DNA of 64,000 nucleotides from Rhizophagus irregularis (GCF_026210795.1 NC_089440.1:1116001-1180000); one strand, 5' to 3'; positions 27,219-39,189 are shown, counted from the stretch's first letter. Numbers and translations are program-made. Notes: generated by a model not told the origin, from the letters alone.

Positions 27219-29368
27219 TGAATTGTATTTAACTGGATAATATATTGTATTTTATAATATCTGAGAGAAATGTGTCAAAACAATTCTCTTTTAATTGAAA
27301 CTTAAAGTTCAGTTATAACTTATAAGTTATAACATTTAATAGAATTATAGAAATACTCAGTAAGTACACTGTACATGTATTGAAAATGTATTGTTTTACA
27401 CTTTTACTTGACCTAATATATTCTTTATTAATATTAACGTTTTGATAATACTCAAGGTGTGTATACTTTGAATTATAGCATATTATACATATAAAGAAAT
27501 TAGTGGTAGTCTGGTAGATAATAATAAATAAATAATAAATGCGGAAAGAACTATGAACAGCTTAATTCTTAAATTGTTAGATATTGACAAACTTTTTAAA
27601 TAAAGTTAACAAACCATAAATTGAGAAAAATACGCATTAACGATATATCAGATAAAAAAGAACAAGAAAGTCAACATATTGAAACTTCAGTTAGTTTCGT
27701 TTAATGTTCAACTTCAAATCAACGTAGTATTTTTTTATTTATAGAAAAAATACTAGTTTAATTGTTTGATTTATGGATATGTTATGTAGATTAGTTAGAT
27801 AATTATTATTTATCAACATAAAAATAACAATGGAATGCTTAAACCCAATTACATTAATATATTTTTCAATTATAAAATTTAAACAGTTAATCACATATGC
27901 ACACCTGTTATTTGATAAATCACATTTTTAAAAAAATTACATTAATTATTCAATCCTAATTTTTTCACTATAATTTTAGACACATGCACGCTCTTATAGT
28001 TTCAGATGAAAGGCTGCATTTTTTTGCGTTATAAGATCAGTACGTCTAGAAAAAGCTTTTTCGATTGGTATACTAGTTGCTAATTCAAACAATTAAACAT
28101 TAAATCAGTAAATTAAAGTTTTGATCAATAATATATTTTTAAAGAATTTACCAAGAATGGCAAGATAATTACGCGCCATTGATTGCCGCTATTAAAGTGA
28201 GGATATTGGGGTTTATTCAACTATAAATAAATAATTTAAATTTAATAAATTATAAATTTTCTAATAAAATTATATTTTATTGGCCATACCTTCCACCATT
28301 CCAGTAAATTTATTCTATTTGTACCTCCAGCTACAATTGAACATTCAAGATATAAATCCAATTCATTTTCATTTGATAATCATCATTTTTTGTATATATG
28401 TTGATAGAAATTATCATCAGAAGATAATATATCATTGTCTTGAACTACATTTAGATCTAATGTTGGTACATATTATGTTTCATATAAATTGTAAATATGT
28501 TGTCATACCTTTAATATATATTCATCCTCCTAATTATTATTTTTATAGTAGGTAAGTTTCAACCGGAGATCAAAAACTAAAAAAAAAATATAAACGTTAA
28601 AAATAAGTAAATAAAATTAAAATATAAATATTAAAAATAAGTAAATAAAATTAAAATAAATAAATAACAAAAAAAAACATACTGGTAGAAATGCTATATA
28701 CTAAAGTATACTTTTTCGCTAATTAATTACATTTCATTTTGGCAAACAGACTAATTTACTATTTATTATAAAATTATTATGAATTAATTACATCTGTCAA
28801 AATACATTACGTCTGTTAAAATAAATTTAATTAGTATTTTATCATTTTGACGAAAAGTATATACTAAAGCATCTGTATACTGATAGTATTTTTTAAGTTT
28901 GTTTATAGCCTTTATTGCCGCTGTCTTTATAACATTTTTTATATCACTATTTTAAAAATCCTTAATTTTGTCCATTAGCTAATTAAAAACAGGAACAGAG
29001 TTTCAATTGTTGGAAAATGATTATAAGAAACATGTTTTGTAGTACGATTAAAAGAACCTGGAAATATATATATAGAGGTCAGATGGCGAAAAATTTTTTT
29101 ACTATGAGCTGTATGCAAAGACTTTTTATATGAATAGTACGCATAATTGACATCAGATATTGAAAATCCTGCAAAAATACGCAAATAAAATTTCAGACAT
29201 TAAAGTTATTAATTATTTTATCATGGCTTCTATATTATTTATAAACCAAATACTAATGTGAAAAAATAGAATTTACCATTTTTTTAATAATATTTTTCTA
29301 AAATTTCACTTTTTAACCTTTAGAAATTTCTTTTAATTTATACTAAATATTACAATGCGGTTAGTACG

Positions 29369-29540
29369 TACTATACTTATCAGTGGAATTGAATTTTTGA
29401 ATTATGACAGACGTAATTAAAATGCCGTATTTCGCCGTAATTATATGTTTTATTAGTAAACATTTGTACTGACGTAATTGTTTTTGGCTATGCCATAATA
29501 TTTTGACATTGACTTTTTAATTCTACTGAGAAGTATAGTA
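29369..29540. mobile_element. MITE, TACTATACTT family (copy 1), Tc1/mariner-like
   Basis: Terminal inverted repeats CTATACTTATCAGTGGAATT and (reverse complement of the right end) CTATACTTCTCAGTAGAATT, bounded by TA on both sides. About 170 bp, non-coding. A second copy lies at 54864-55036. TA flanks suggest mobilisation by a Tc1/mariner-type transposase, which is inference. Confidence 0.8.
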
Positions 29541-29755
29541 TGTACAGTAAATATATTATATATATAAGATTAGCCAAATTTAGACCAAAAATACGCAAAT
29601 TAATTTTTTAAATATAAAAATTTTGATAAAAAACACGCAATCTCGATGACCTAATTATAAATGAAAAATTCTAAAATTATACGTAAATTAAAATTTTACT
29701 TTGTCTAATTTCACTATAATGACAACGTATCTGTGTACTCTACCAGGACCCGCTT
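29541..29755. repeat. Dispersed repeat with TGTACAGTAAATATATT start (copy 1)
   Basis: About 215 bp nearly identical to 48872-49085: both run through AAGATTAGCCAAATTTAG, AAAAATACGC and ATGACCTAA, and end in a CTGTGTAC stretch. It directly abuts a MITE end at 29540. Confidence 0.75.
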
Positions 29756-30058
29756 ACTTATAATAAAGGTCACTGTAGAAAATTGGCCTTTTACTAATAC
29801 TGTATATTGCAGGCTATAGTACCCTCCTATGCATAGTACCCTCCTTGAAAAATTTCATAGAACTGTATAGTACCTGGGGGGATATTTTACAATTATCTTG
29901 TGATCCAGTGATCAGATTTGAGCCATCTTTTTTTTTTGTTTGATAGCTCTCATTGAGCACATCAAAATAAAAAAAATATCGTTCAAATTGGATCAGTAGA
30001 TCGTGAGATATTTGCAAAAAACAGAATTTTTAGACTTTGTTTAGTACCCAGACGTATA

Positions 30059-30336
30059 AGGACCTGGAAAACTATATATAAAGGTTACCGCCAAAAAATC
30101 AAAAAAAAATAGGAGTGCGAACCATAATATGATTGGTTGTTTTGCTGTTTACTCACATGTTTCTATTTCAAATATAGTAATAGGGCCAAGAAAGGAAAGA
30201 TTTTCACAAAAAAATTCTTATTGTTGCGAACCAACACGTGACTTTACTAATTAATTTGGCGGTGACCTTTTTGAAAATTAATTATAGCCTCGAATCATGT
30301 TTGGCGGTAACCCCTATTAGAAGTTTTCCAGGTCCT
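30059..30336. mobile_element. hAT-type MITE, AGGACCTGG family, with 8-bp target duplication
   Basis: Left terminal repeat AGGACCTGGAAAACT continues to GGTTACCGCCAAA; the right end is its inverted copy (TTTGGCGGTAACC to TTTTCCAGGTCCT). Both flanks carry the perfect 8-bp duplication GACGTATA (30051-30058 and 30337-30344). 278 bp, non-coding. An 8-bp duplication is the hAT signature. Related ends (GGATCCAGAAATATATATA type) occur near 29050, 30830-30855, 49080-49105 and 49590. Confidence 0.9.
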
Positions 30337-30543
30337 GACGTATAGGGTCAAACTCCCGATTTTTGCAAGATACCTGAGATACTGTAGCCCGCTATATACG
30401 GTAGCTTTTACCTTACTTTTTTCTTAAATTTAATTGGTTAATTAGCTAAAAAGAAAAAAAATCATAACAATATAATATAAAATTTCCTTTTATAGTAGGA
30501 TCTATAAAAAATTTTATATATGATTTTTTACCTTAGGCCTGGG

Positions 30544-30786
30544 TAAAATTGCTTGTCGAAACCTAGGGTTTAGGCAAGATGGCGTTTCACCGAAAAGTGA
30601 AATTCTGCTAAAACTATATTAAAGTTATATTAAAAAACTGGTGAAACTTTGGAGAAAGACGAAACTGCCGAAACTTATTATAAATGCCAAAACTGCCAAA
30701 ACTCTGCCAAAACTATAATAAATCTATAGTAAAATTTTGACGAAACTAATCGTAGGATTTTGAAGAGGTTTAGACAAGTAACCTTA
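30544..30786. mobile_element. hAT-type MITE, TAAGGTTGCTTG family (copy 1)
   Basis: 243 bp, minus orientation relative to copies 3 and 4. Ends TAAAATTGCTTG and CAAGTAACCTTA. Perfect 8-bp target duplication GGCCTGGG at 30536-30543 and 30787-30794. The interior has repeated GAAACTGCCGAAACTT-like words. Other copies: 34248-34491, 52589-52832, 53836-54079. Confidence 0.93.
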
Positions 30787-33132
30787 GGCCTGGGAGTGAT
30801 CTATTTTATAAGTAAGTGGGGTTCTACCCTACCCCTGTATATATATTTCTAGGTCCTATCAAATATCTATAATATAAAAAATATTGTAATTTGTAAATCA
30901 ATAAAAAATAATTATTTTATAATTCATAAATCATAATATTCTTACATGTAATAACTGGTTTATTTCGTCAAATAGCTTCCATTCAATATCTTCTAACTCC
31001 TATCAGTGTAAATCTTTATCTGCTGTTGTGGTGTTATTTAAAGTCTAAAGTGATTAATTAATTAATAAATAATTATAAATAAAATTTTATTAATGATGGC
31101 AAATATTACTTTACACAATTCACAGCTTTGTTTAATCATGCTGTAGGTCGAATTCCATCTTGTCTTTACATCAAGAATAAGTTTTTCATCGGGTAAATTA
31201 GCTACTTCACATTGGTATGCAAATTTTTCTCATCTTTGTGAAGATGCGAGAATTTTTATGACAAGTTTACAGAGCTTAGAAATAACATCAACTATTTCTT
31301 TATTTTGGTTTAAAATCTCATCTTTACTCTCAATATATCCAACTTTCAAATTAGATAGTGCATCTTGTACAGTAAGATTGATTATATAGGCCATACACCT
31401 AATATGATTATTGTATACAGTAAAATTAATACCTTTTTCCTGACAAGTTTTTTCTAATGCACTCATTAGGGTATCATTGTTTGTAGTATTATCTGTAATA
31501 CACGCTATAATCTAAATTTTATATAATAAGAAATAATTAATAAATTATAATTTATGCCAACTAATAATGAACAAATTACTTTATCTTTGTAAGTATTTTC
31601 ATGTCATCACAATTCACAAACATATCGTACAAAAGATTCGTATAGTAGGTTTTGCCAAAATGTGGTCCAGATAATTTAACAAAATAAAGTAAAAGTTCTT
31701 TTAATTTCCAATCTTGGAATATCCAATGTACAGTAATTCCAAAAAATGGAATACAACTTGGTGAGATTTATGCATCAAGTGTGAATGAAAGACGTCCTGA
31801 AGTATTCTAATAATCATAATAATTAATATAATTATTAATTAATAATATTATTATTACTTATTAGTTAAATAAATAAAAGTAATAAAAAAATTTACCTGTA
31901 AAGTATCCTGTATTTTATTTCTTTCCTCTTTAAATGCATTCATGATATCATTGTGGATTGTGCCTACAGATGGTACTTTAACATTAGGATTAAGTAAACG
32001 AAATAATCTTCAAAGTTGATCATATTCTACAACTACAAAGGGTTAGTTATTACAAATGACTCATTTAAAAATAAATTTTTAAATAATTCTGCAGTAAAAT
32101 GCTAAATATATTTATTAAAACTCAAACATATTAGTTTTATTGTTAAATATTAAATATATTAATACAAAAAAAAATTAAAAACTTACGAAAAATTCTTTTA
32201 TGACAAACTTATCAATCTTATCGGTATTTTCTATGTCTGACTCAATTTTATTAAGATGCTTATTTTTTAAGTGTTTATGAAGATTAGACGTATTTACACC
32301 AGTCCATTTATACACTTTACTTTTTATTTTAAATTATTTATTAATAAATTTACTTATAAAACTTAATAATAATAATTTTTGAATAATATACTTACAAACA
32401 GTAATTACATTGTGCCTTTTCCTCAACTATTGTAAAGTGTGTTTATACTGAACTATAAGTTCTTGATGAACTCTCATTTATTTTGGAGTTCGGGTTTATA
32501 GTTAAAATAAAAAAAAAGTATTAATCATTGATTCCAAACCAGATTAGTCGAATTTAATAGAGGTTTGGATTTGATTTGACTCGTAATCAACTCGTGACTC
32601 AACTTGATATCACGAGTATAAAAATTATTTGATTCGTAATTGACTCGATTCAACTCAAGACCCAGTTTGGCTTGACTTGTTTAGAGTACTACTTTGGTGC
32701 AATACCTAAGAATAAGAGGTTTCAGAAGAATATCAAATAAAGAATTTAATAAATCCAATAAATCTAATGAATCTGATGAAATTGTGGAACCAGAAACAAT
32801 AAAAATATTTAAGAAGATAATAAAAGCAGATATAAAAAAGTTGAAATATGATGTAAAAATAGCAAAAATTGAAAGGATAAGAAAATTTGGGATAACTACA
32901 AGAATAATAACAACATATAAATTTATAAAAAAATATTTAGGAATATGGAATCTTAAAGATAAAGAACTAGATAAACAACTTTTACAGTAAAAAATTGAAA
33001 ACATAAAAGAATATGAAAAATGTAAATAAAAAAATTGAAAAAAGAATTTGGAATTGAAAAAGAAATTTGTATAGATTATTGCAAAGAAATAGATGAAAAA
33101 GAAAGATTATCAGGTGATACAGATAAAGAGGA

Positions 33133-33678
33133 CACAGGTCGAAAAGTGAAAATCAGGCATCAATCAGTCACCAATCGGTCACCAATCAGGTAGCTGATTG
33201 GTGACTGATTGGTGACTGATTGATGCCTGATTGGCATTTTTGCCAAATATCATCACCAATCAGGCAGTTTGCTAACTTTTGATCCAGTGATCAGAAAAAG
33301 ATGAAATATAGCTCATTGGAATCATCTCAACAAGACGAATCTAATGGTAGTAAAATTACATTTCTAGGATTAATAGTTAATAAAAAATTAAATAAAATAT
33401 AAATGATTTATTTTTATTTTTATATTTTAATTAATTTCTCATCAAGTATTAATCCTAGAAATGTAATTTTATTACCATTAGATTCGTTTTGTTGAGACGA
33501 TTCCAATGAGTTATATTTCATCTTTTTCTGATCACTGGATCAAAGTTAACAAACTGCCTGATTGGTGACGGTATTTGGCAAAAATGCCAATCAGTCACTA
33601 ATCAGTCACCAATCAGCTACCTGATTGGTGACCGATTGGTAACTGATTGATGCCCGACTTTTTACTTTTCAACCTGTG
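33133..33678. mobile_element. Long-palindrome MITE, CACAGGTCG family (copy 1)
   Basis: 546 bp that is almost entirely an inverted repeat: arms of roughly 220 bp begin CACAGGTCGAAAAG and end CTTTTCAACCTGTG. Inside the arms the word CACCAATCAG and its complement CTGATTGGTG recur, followed by GATCCAGTGATCAGAAAAAG, a CATTGGAATC/GACGAATCTAATGG block and AATTACATTTCTAGGATTAA. A second copy lies at 38366-38867. Target duplication is unclear (GGA and AGA flanks). Confidence 0.88.
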
Positions 33679-34247
33679 AGAAAAAGATATAAAAAGGACT
33701 GGAATTGACTCAAATAAAAAATCAAAAAATTTTGAAGAAAAAGGAAAAGGTAAAAAATCAAAAGAAATACTAAAAATACCAATAATACCAAAGAAAAATA
33801 TAGCAAATAGAAATAAAATTAGAAAAAATTTAAGGGCTTATACAAATGCAATATATGAACATGATATTGGAACAGATTGGAATAACTTAGCATTACTACT
33901 AATAACATTAACAGGATTACAAGAGGAAGTACAAGTAAATATTAATGCAATAGGAAATTTGTATGCAAATAGAGGAACTATTATGGAAATACCAGTATTT
34001 TATAGAACTAGAGAAAAAGATCCAGAAGAATGGATAAATAAATTTGAGAAAACGTTTACAGCAAATGGTTTAGAAAATGATGATGTACAAAGATTCAGAA
34101 TTGCAAAAGCAAGGCTAATAAGAGAAGTTTCAGATTAATTAAAAATCAAAGGAGTAAATATAGTTAATAGGAATAATAATTTGAAATTAAGATACAGAAT
34201 AATCCAAAAATATACAAGTGATAAAATTAAGAATAGATGGTTAGAAC

Positions 34248-34491
34248 TAAGGTTGCTGGAGAAACTAGGGGTTTTGGCAAGTTGGCGAAATGCTGAAATG
34301 GTGAAATTTTGCTGAAACTATATGAAAGTCTTATTAAAAAGTTCGCAAAATTCTGGAGAAAAGCAAAACCTGACAAAACTTATTATAAATTCTGAAACTG
34401 CCAAAACTTTGCTGAAACTATAATAAAACTATAGTAAAATTTTGGAGAAACTAATCGTAGAATTTTGGAGAGGTTTAGGCAGGCAACCTTA
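34248..34491. mobile_element. hAT-type MITE, TAAGGTTGCTTG family (copy 2), inside gag
   Basis: 244 bp with ends TAAGGTTGCTGG and AGGCAACCTTA, flanked by the perfect 8-bp duplication GTTAGAAC (34240-34247 and 34492-34499). The insertion splits the gag-like sequence between LEL and QLERINQ. Confidence 0.95.
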
Positions 34492-34699
34492 GTTAGAACA
34501 ATTAGAAAGAATTAATCAAGAAAATGAGGATGTAACATAATATTTTATAAGATTTAGATATATTTTAAAAAGGGCAGGAGAAAATGTCACAATAGCAGCA
34601 AATTAACAAAAAAGGATTTTTACTAAAGGATTAAAACCAGAGTTTATTAAATAAGTAGTGGTAGGAAATCCAGCAGATTTGAATGCAGCATTAGCCAAT

Positions 34700-34930
34700 T
34701 AATAAGTTATAACTAAATAATATTTAGTCATAATCATTTTAGATTAGATTATTTAGTAATATAATAACCTAAATATAACTAAATGATTTAAATATAACTA
34801 AATAATCTAAATATGACTAAATAACTTAAACATAATTAAATAATCTAGATATAACTAAATAATTTAAATATAACTAAACAATCTAAAGTTAATAACTTAA
34901 ATAATCTAATTAAATAACTTATGTGTAATA
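34700..34930. repeat. Short-period repeat, TAACTAAATAATCTAAATA type
   Basis: About a dozen degenerate copies of a 16-20-bp AT-rich word, alternating between ATAATCTAAATA and ATAATTTAAATA forms. Confidence 0.75.
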
Positions 34931-35289
34931 ATTTTTTATATCACCTTATTTTTCTACTATATTCCTTGCCTTTGAAATCACTTTTCTTTACCTTTTCTTA
35001 TATTAGGAAATTTAATCAGGCATAATATTATGTAAAATTACAAGTATCTGTAAATTTATGAATTATTATAACATAAACTTACATAAGTTTATAATATCCG
35101 TAAACTTGTGAAATATTATAGCATAAACTTTTGCAAGTTTTACATGCTATAATCCTTGTGAAATTTTACGCCTAAAATCCTTTGCAAGTTTATACTCACA
35201 AAAAATTTCAGGCAGGTTATAATTGCTTCAACTAATATAAAATGATCCTGCCAAATTGCAGGAATTTGAAAACTTCTATATTTCTAAAG

Positions 35290-36480
35290 ACAATATGATT
35301 TTTAATGTATTGTACATCAAAATAAAGATACCTCAGTGTGATGGTCAAATGCACCAAAGCTCATTAGATCTTTATTATCCAATATTCCATCTCTAAGATG
35401 AAGAATAATTCTCTGATTGAGTACATTTCTTATGATCCAAACTAACTTGTAATCATAAATAAAAAGTTGAGTAATATCATCAAAATCTGGTGGTCACATC
35501 TGTTCATATATGAATACTTCCTTATTACTTTGCCAGAGATAGACAAGACCATCTGCATATTTTGATTTCAAGACTCTATCAATAATTGGATTTATATTAG
35601 CATTACATTGGTGCTTGCTACTTTCAACAGGAACTTCAAGGCTATAATAGTGTAATATCATAATATTAATTAATCACTGCTGATGAATATTTTCAGAAAG
35701 GATAATTAAATTCACTTACATTCTCCAGTTGATATCAAGGATAGCTTTGAGTATATTATTTAGTATTGGACTTACAAGTTGTAAGTTATACTGATTTCTT
35801 CAAATTCGCCTGATTTTAATATATTATATGATACTTTGAAAGCTTCAATACTAAAAAGAATAAAATTGAAATATTAATACAATGGACTAAAAGCATAAAA
35901 GGATTATAAAGTTTAAACATACTATGGGGCAAAAATATTATATATTGTATTCTTTATCATTAGTATTATTGGATCTCTGCTTTCATTTTTATCAGAAATT
36001 ATATAAAGTCTGTGACAGGTCTCTATCCATTCTGCCAATAATTCTCTTTGCTACTTGGACATCAATGAATAATAAAAATTAGCTCAAAAATAATTCATCT
36101 TTTTCCAGATTTTGCAACACATCTTGAAAGTATCTTGTATTAATTTTTTCCATATTTCAGATATTTTGTATTCCAGATATGTATTTGTCACGAATTTCTC
36201 CCAGATTACTTCAGGAATTATTTCTGTAAATTTTGAAGTAGGTCAAAGATCTATTATGTTACTATAACACAAGCTAATAAAAGGTAATAATAACAAATAA
36301 GTCTACCTAGTTTTAAGTTTATATAAATCACAGATGCAACTCTACTTACTCAAAGATATTATCGCATTCATTACAGTAATCTTCGAAAGTTTCCTTTAAA
36401 TTGACATCATCTACTATCAGTGCTGTTCTATCTACTTTTCCAATAATTGATTCAATCATTTTATCATTCAAATCTAGGTT
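35290..36480 (-). pseudogene. Degenerate coding sequence, family not recognised
   Basis: The minus strand carries several protein-like open stretches with splice-like borders, interrupted by stops: DKMIESIIGKVDRTALIVDD then YCNECDNIFE (36480-36350), EIIPEVIWEKFVTNTYLEYK (about 36220-36150), LLAEWIETCHRLYIISDKNE and DPIILMIKNTIYNIF (36060-35940), and KSKYADGLVYLWQSNKEVFI then DDITQLFIYDYKLVWIIRN (35620-35420). The composition is clearly coding-derived. A TGA interrupts the last block. It could be a multi-exon member of an expanded fungal family, or part of a mobile element. Confidence 0.5.
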
Positions 36481-36949
36481 AATTCAAACGATATGTATTG
36501 GCCATGTAGCGAACGTATACATAAACAATTTATTTGCAATATACAACTATTAGATATAGTATCATTTTCATCTTGGGGTTAGACGGTTAATGTCCAACTT
36601 CTCAATTTTTCTCATTCATGTTTTCATAATGTTTTATATTAGCTTGCTTCACTCTCTTCTTCGATAGGCGATATGTTAAATACAGAGAAACATTTAATCT
36701 GCATCATCAACAAGATAGAAAAAGTAAGAAGATATTATATTATTACATAATTAAATGACATTTGCGATTTTCATACTGACTTTTTTGATGTCTTTGGAAA
36801 CTGTGTCATTATTTACATGCTTTCTTGGGTTAATAATATATAAGTGTAAACAATTGCCATTTTAATTTAATCCTTCTACTAATTTTATGATTACAACAAT
36901 ATATTCATACCAGTTTAATATTGACATTTTCAATAGTGGAATAAGCATT

Positions 36950-38330
36950 TTCGATTCAGTGCTTTCCTACATGAAAGGCCAAAGCTAAAGCGAAAGGCTA
37001 CAGTCTGCAGCTCGGCCTTGAAGATCTGCGCCAAGCCAAGCCTGAAATGAGCTGAGCGACAAAAATCTTGGCTCAGCTCAGCTTCGAGCGGTCGAAACAC
37101 GAAAATCCTGGCTTCGGTTTCAAGCGCCTCAACAATGGCTCGAGCTTTATCATAAAAACGTTTTCGCAACATTTTTACTTTAAATTATTAAAAAAAAACG
37201 TTGCAAAACGTTTTTTACTTTTATATTTATATAAAACGCCGAAACTATTTGTTTCGGCATTTTTCCTTTTGATTTTACATGTAAAAACGCTAAAACTGAT
37301 AGTTTTGGCATTTTTTTTTTTCGATTTTACATGTAAAAGCGCCGGAATAATTAGTTCTGGCGTATTTCCTTTTGGTTTTACATGTAAAAACGCTAAAACT
37401 GATAGTTTTGGCATTTTTTTTCAATTTTACATGTAAAAGCGCTGGAATAATTGGTTCCGGCATATTTCTTTTTGGTTTTACATGTAAAAACGCCGAAACT
37501 GATAGTTTTGGCGTATTTCTTTTAATTTTACATGTAAAAATGCCAAAACGGATAGTTTCGGCATTTTTTTTTCAATTGTACATGTAAAAACGCCGGAATA
37601 ATTAGTTCTGGCATTTTTCTTTTTGATTTTACATGTAAAAACGCCGAAACTATTAGTTTCGGCATTTTTTTTTCAATTTTACATGTAAAAATGCCGGAAT
37701 CATTAGTTTCGGCATTTTTTTTCGATTTTACATGTAAAAACGCTGGAATTATCGATTCGGCAGTTTCTTTTGATTTTACATGAAAAATGCCGAAACTATT
37801 AGTTCCGGTGTTTTTTTTTCAATTTTACATGTAAAAATGCTGGAATCATTAGTTCTGGCGTTTTTTTTTAATTTTACATGTAAAAATGCCAAAACTATTA
37901 GTTCTGGCATTTTTTTTTCAATTTTACATTAAAAACGCGGTTTTTTTTTCAATCAGTTAAAAAGAATTCTTCGGCATTTTTTTTTTCAATTTTACATGTA
38001 AAAACTTAAATAAACGTTTTCGCAATATTTTTTAATAAACAATGAAAAAAAGTTGCGAAAACGTTTCATTTATGCATGCATTATTATATAAAAACATTTC
38101 GCAACGTTTTTTGTATAATAGCTCATTTGGCCTGTTCTTGCCTGTTTTTTGAGCTGTTTCCGTTACAGGCTCGAGCTTTTTGAGCTGAGCCTAATAACTG
38201 GCTCAAGCTCTTCCAAGCTGACTCGTGAGCCGAACCAAACCCGATTTAATCGTAAGCTTAGGCAGTACCGACTTGAAAAAACAGAAGCATTCACTGAAGC
38301 CGCTTGGCTCGTGTAGAGCACTATTTCTGA
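36950..38330. mobile_element. Compound repeat unit with GAGCTGAGC-rich flanks around a palindrome array
   Basis: Both flanks of the array (36960-37150 and 38110-38330) are GC-richer than the surroundings and dense in GAGCTGAGC/GCTCAGCTC and AAGCCAAGCC words. Just inside lie GTTTTCGCAAC/GTTGCGAAAAC segments (37160-37215, 38010-38110). This suggests one element whose core has expanded into a tandem array. Precise ends and a target duplication were not found. Confidence 0.5.
37235..38010. repeat. Palindrome array, ~50-bp period
   Basis: About 14 units of roughly 50 bp. Each unit has the palindrome TTTTACATGTAAAA and a 21-nt hairpin such as GCCGAAACTATTAGTTTCGGC, separated by T-rich spacers. The ACATGT centres lie at 37277, 37329, 37380, 37429, 37480, 37530, 37580, 37631, 37681, 37730, 37827, 37875 and 37994, with degenerate centres at 37778 and 37926. 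Hairpin arms alternate between GAAAC/GTTTC and GGAAT/GTTCT types while remaining mostly paired when G-T pairs are allowed. Confidence 0.93.
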
Positions 38331-38365
38331 TGGCAGTATTAACAACTTTTACAGTATCATGCATA

Positions 38366-38867
38366 CACAGGTTGAAAAGTAAAAAATCAGACATCAATCA
38401 GTCACCAATCGGTTACCAATCAGATAGCTGATTGGTAACTGATCGGTGACTGATTGGCATTTTCGCCAAATATCGTCACCAATCAGGCAGTTTGTTAACT
38501 TTGATCCAGTGATCAGAAAAAGATGAAATATAGCTCATTGGAATTGTCTCAACAAGACGAATCTAATGGTAGTAAAATCACATTTCTAGGATTAATAGTT
38601 AATAAAAAATTAAATAAAATATAAATAATTTATTTTTATTTTTATATTTTACTTAATTTCTCATCAAGTATTAATCCTAGAAATGCGATTTTACTACCAT
38701 TAGATTAGTCTTGTTAAGACGATTCCAATGAGTTATATTTCATCCTTTTCTGATTACTGGATCAAAAGTTAGCAAACTGCCTGATTGGTGACGATATTTG
38801 ACAAAAATGCCAATCAGTCACCAATTGGTGACTGATTAATGCCTGATTTTTTACTTTTCGACCTGTG
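38366..38867. mobile_element. Long-palindrome MITE, CACAGGTCG family (copy 2)
   Basis: 502 bp, with ends CACAGGTTGAAAAG and CTTTTCGACCTGTG. Same internal order as copy 1. ATA lies on both sides, a possible 3-bp duplication. Slightly shorter because one arm lacks CACCAATC-type repeats. Confidence 0.88.
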
Positions 38868-39189
38868 ATAATTGATTTAAAAGCTTTTTCCTGCAGTCAT
38901 GAAAAAAAATACAGTCAATATGGGCAAGTTTGATTAGACATATCAGAAAATTAGTTAATAAAAAACCTCAATGACATGCCTCCAAAATGCGCCAATATCA
39001 CTAAAGTATTTCTGATGTCCCTATAATTCTCATAAAACTAGTATTGTATAAATAAGCATGATTAAAGGCATAGCTAGAGGCAGGCATAACAGACAAGGTA
39101 GATAGCAAGCAGTTGTCCACCTTAATTGTAAGGGTTTTCCTTTTTTCACAGCAAACAATCAAACCATAAGGCAGACTGCAAGCAGTTGT

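Larger units (their letters stand above)
27960..32345 (-). pseudogene. Decayed hAT transposase in fragments
   Basis: Minus-strand remnants of a hAT transposase in the expected order. The C-terminal part of a BED zinc finger (SNLHKHLKNKHLNK) lies near 32200-32340. A catalytic-core fragment (HIRCMAYIINLTVQDALSNL) is at 31230-31470. The motif LDVKTRWNSTYSMIK is near 31120-31200. The C-terminal dimerisation region (ATSIPIEKAFSRRTDL, then SLSSETIRACMCLK after a frameshift) lies near 27990-28070. Stops, frameshifts and several MITE insertions break it, so it cannot be functional. The fragments could derive from more than one hAT copy. Terminal sequences resembling those at 25864 occur near 32560-32690. 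Confidence 0.75.
32694..34700 (+). pseudogene. Decayed retrotransposon gag region interrupted by two MITEs
   Basis: Lys-rich N-terminal open stretch at 32694-32990 (ESDEIVEPETIKIFKKI), then stops. After the first MITE the frame reads into a gag-like core: EIPVFYRTREKDPEEWINKF followed by FTANGLENDDVQRFRIAKAR (about 33990-34110). It is cut by a second MITE at 34248 and resumes as QLERINQENEDV, RILKRAGENV-type sequence and FTKGLKPEFIK (34495-34680), with in-frame stops. This resembles the retrotransposon gag domain of Ty3-like elements. No LTR, protease or reverse transcriptase is seen nearby. Not functional. Confidence 0.75.

Noticed and set aside
25864-32690. A single 6.8-kb hAT element from the TAGTACTC ends at 25864 and 32690
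   Set aside because: The ends are similar, but flanking sequences do not duplicate and there is a closer candidate right end near 27218, so a single intact element is not supported.
37068-37587. Overlapping Phe/Lys-rich open frames in both strands of the hairpin array
   Set aside because: They follow the 50-bp repeat and its palindromes. Composition and repetition explain the lack of stops.
37235-38010. Resemblance to a CRISPR array (regular palindromic repeats)
   Set aside because: There are no unique spacers between identical repeats, the hairpins themselves vary, and the genome is eukaryotic with spliceosomal introns. No cas-like gene is present.
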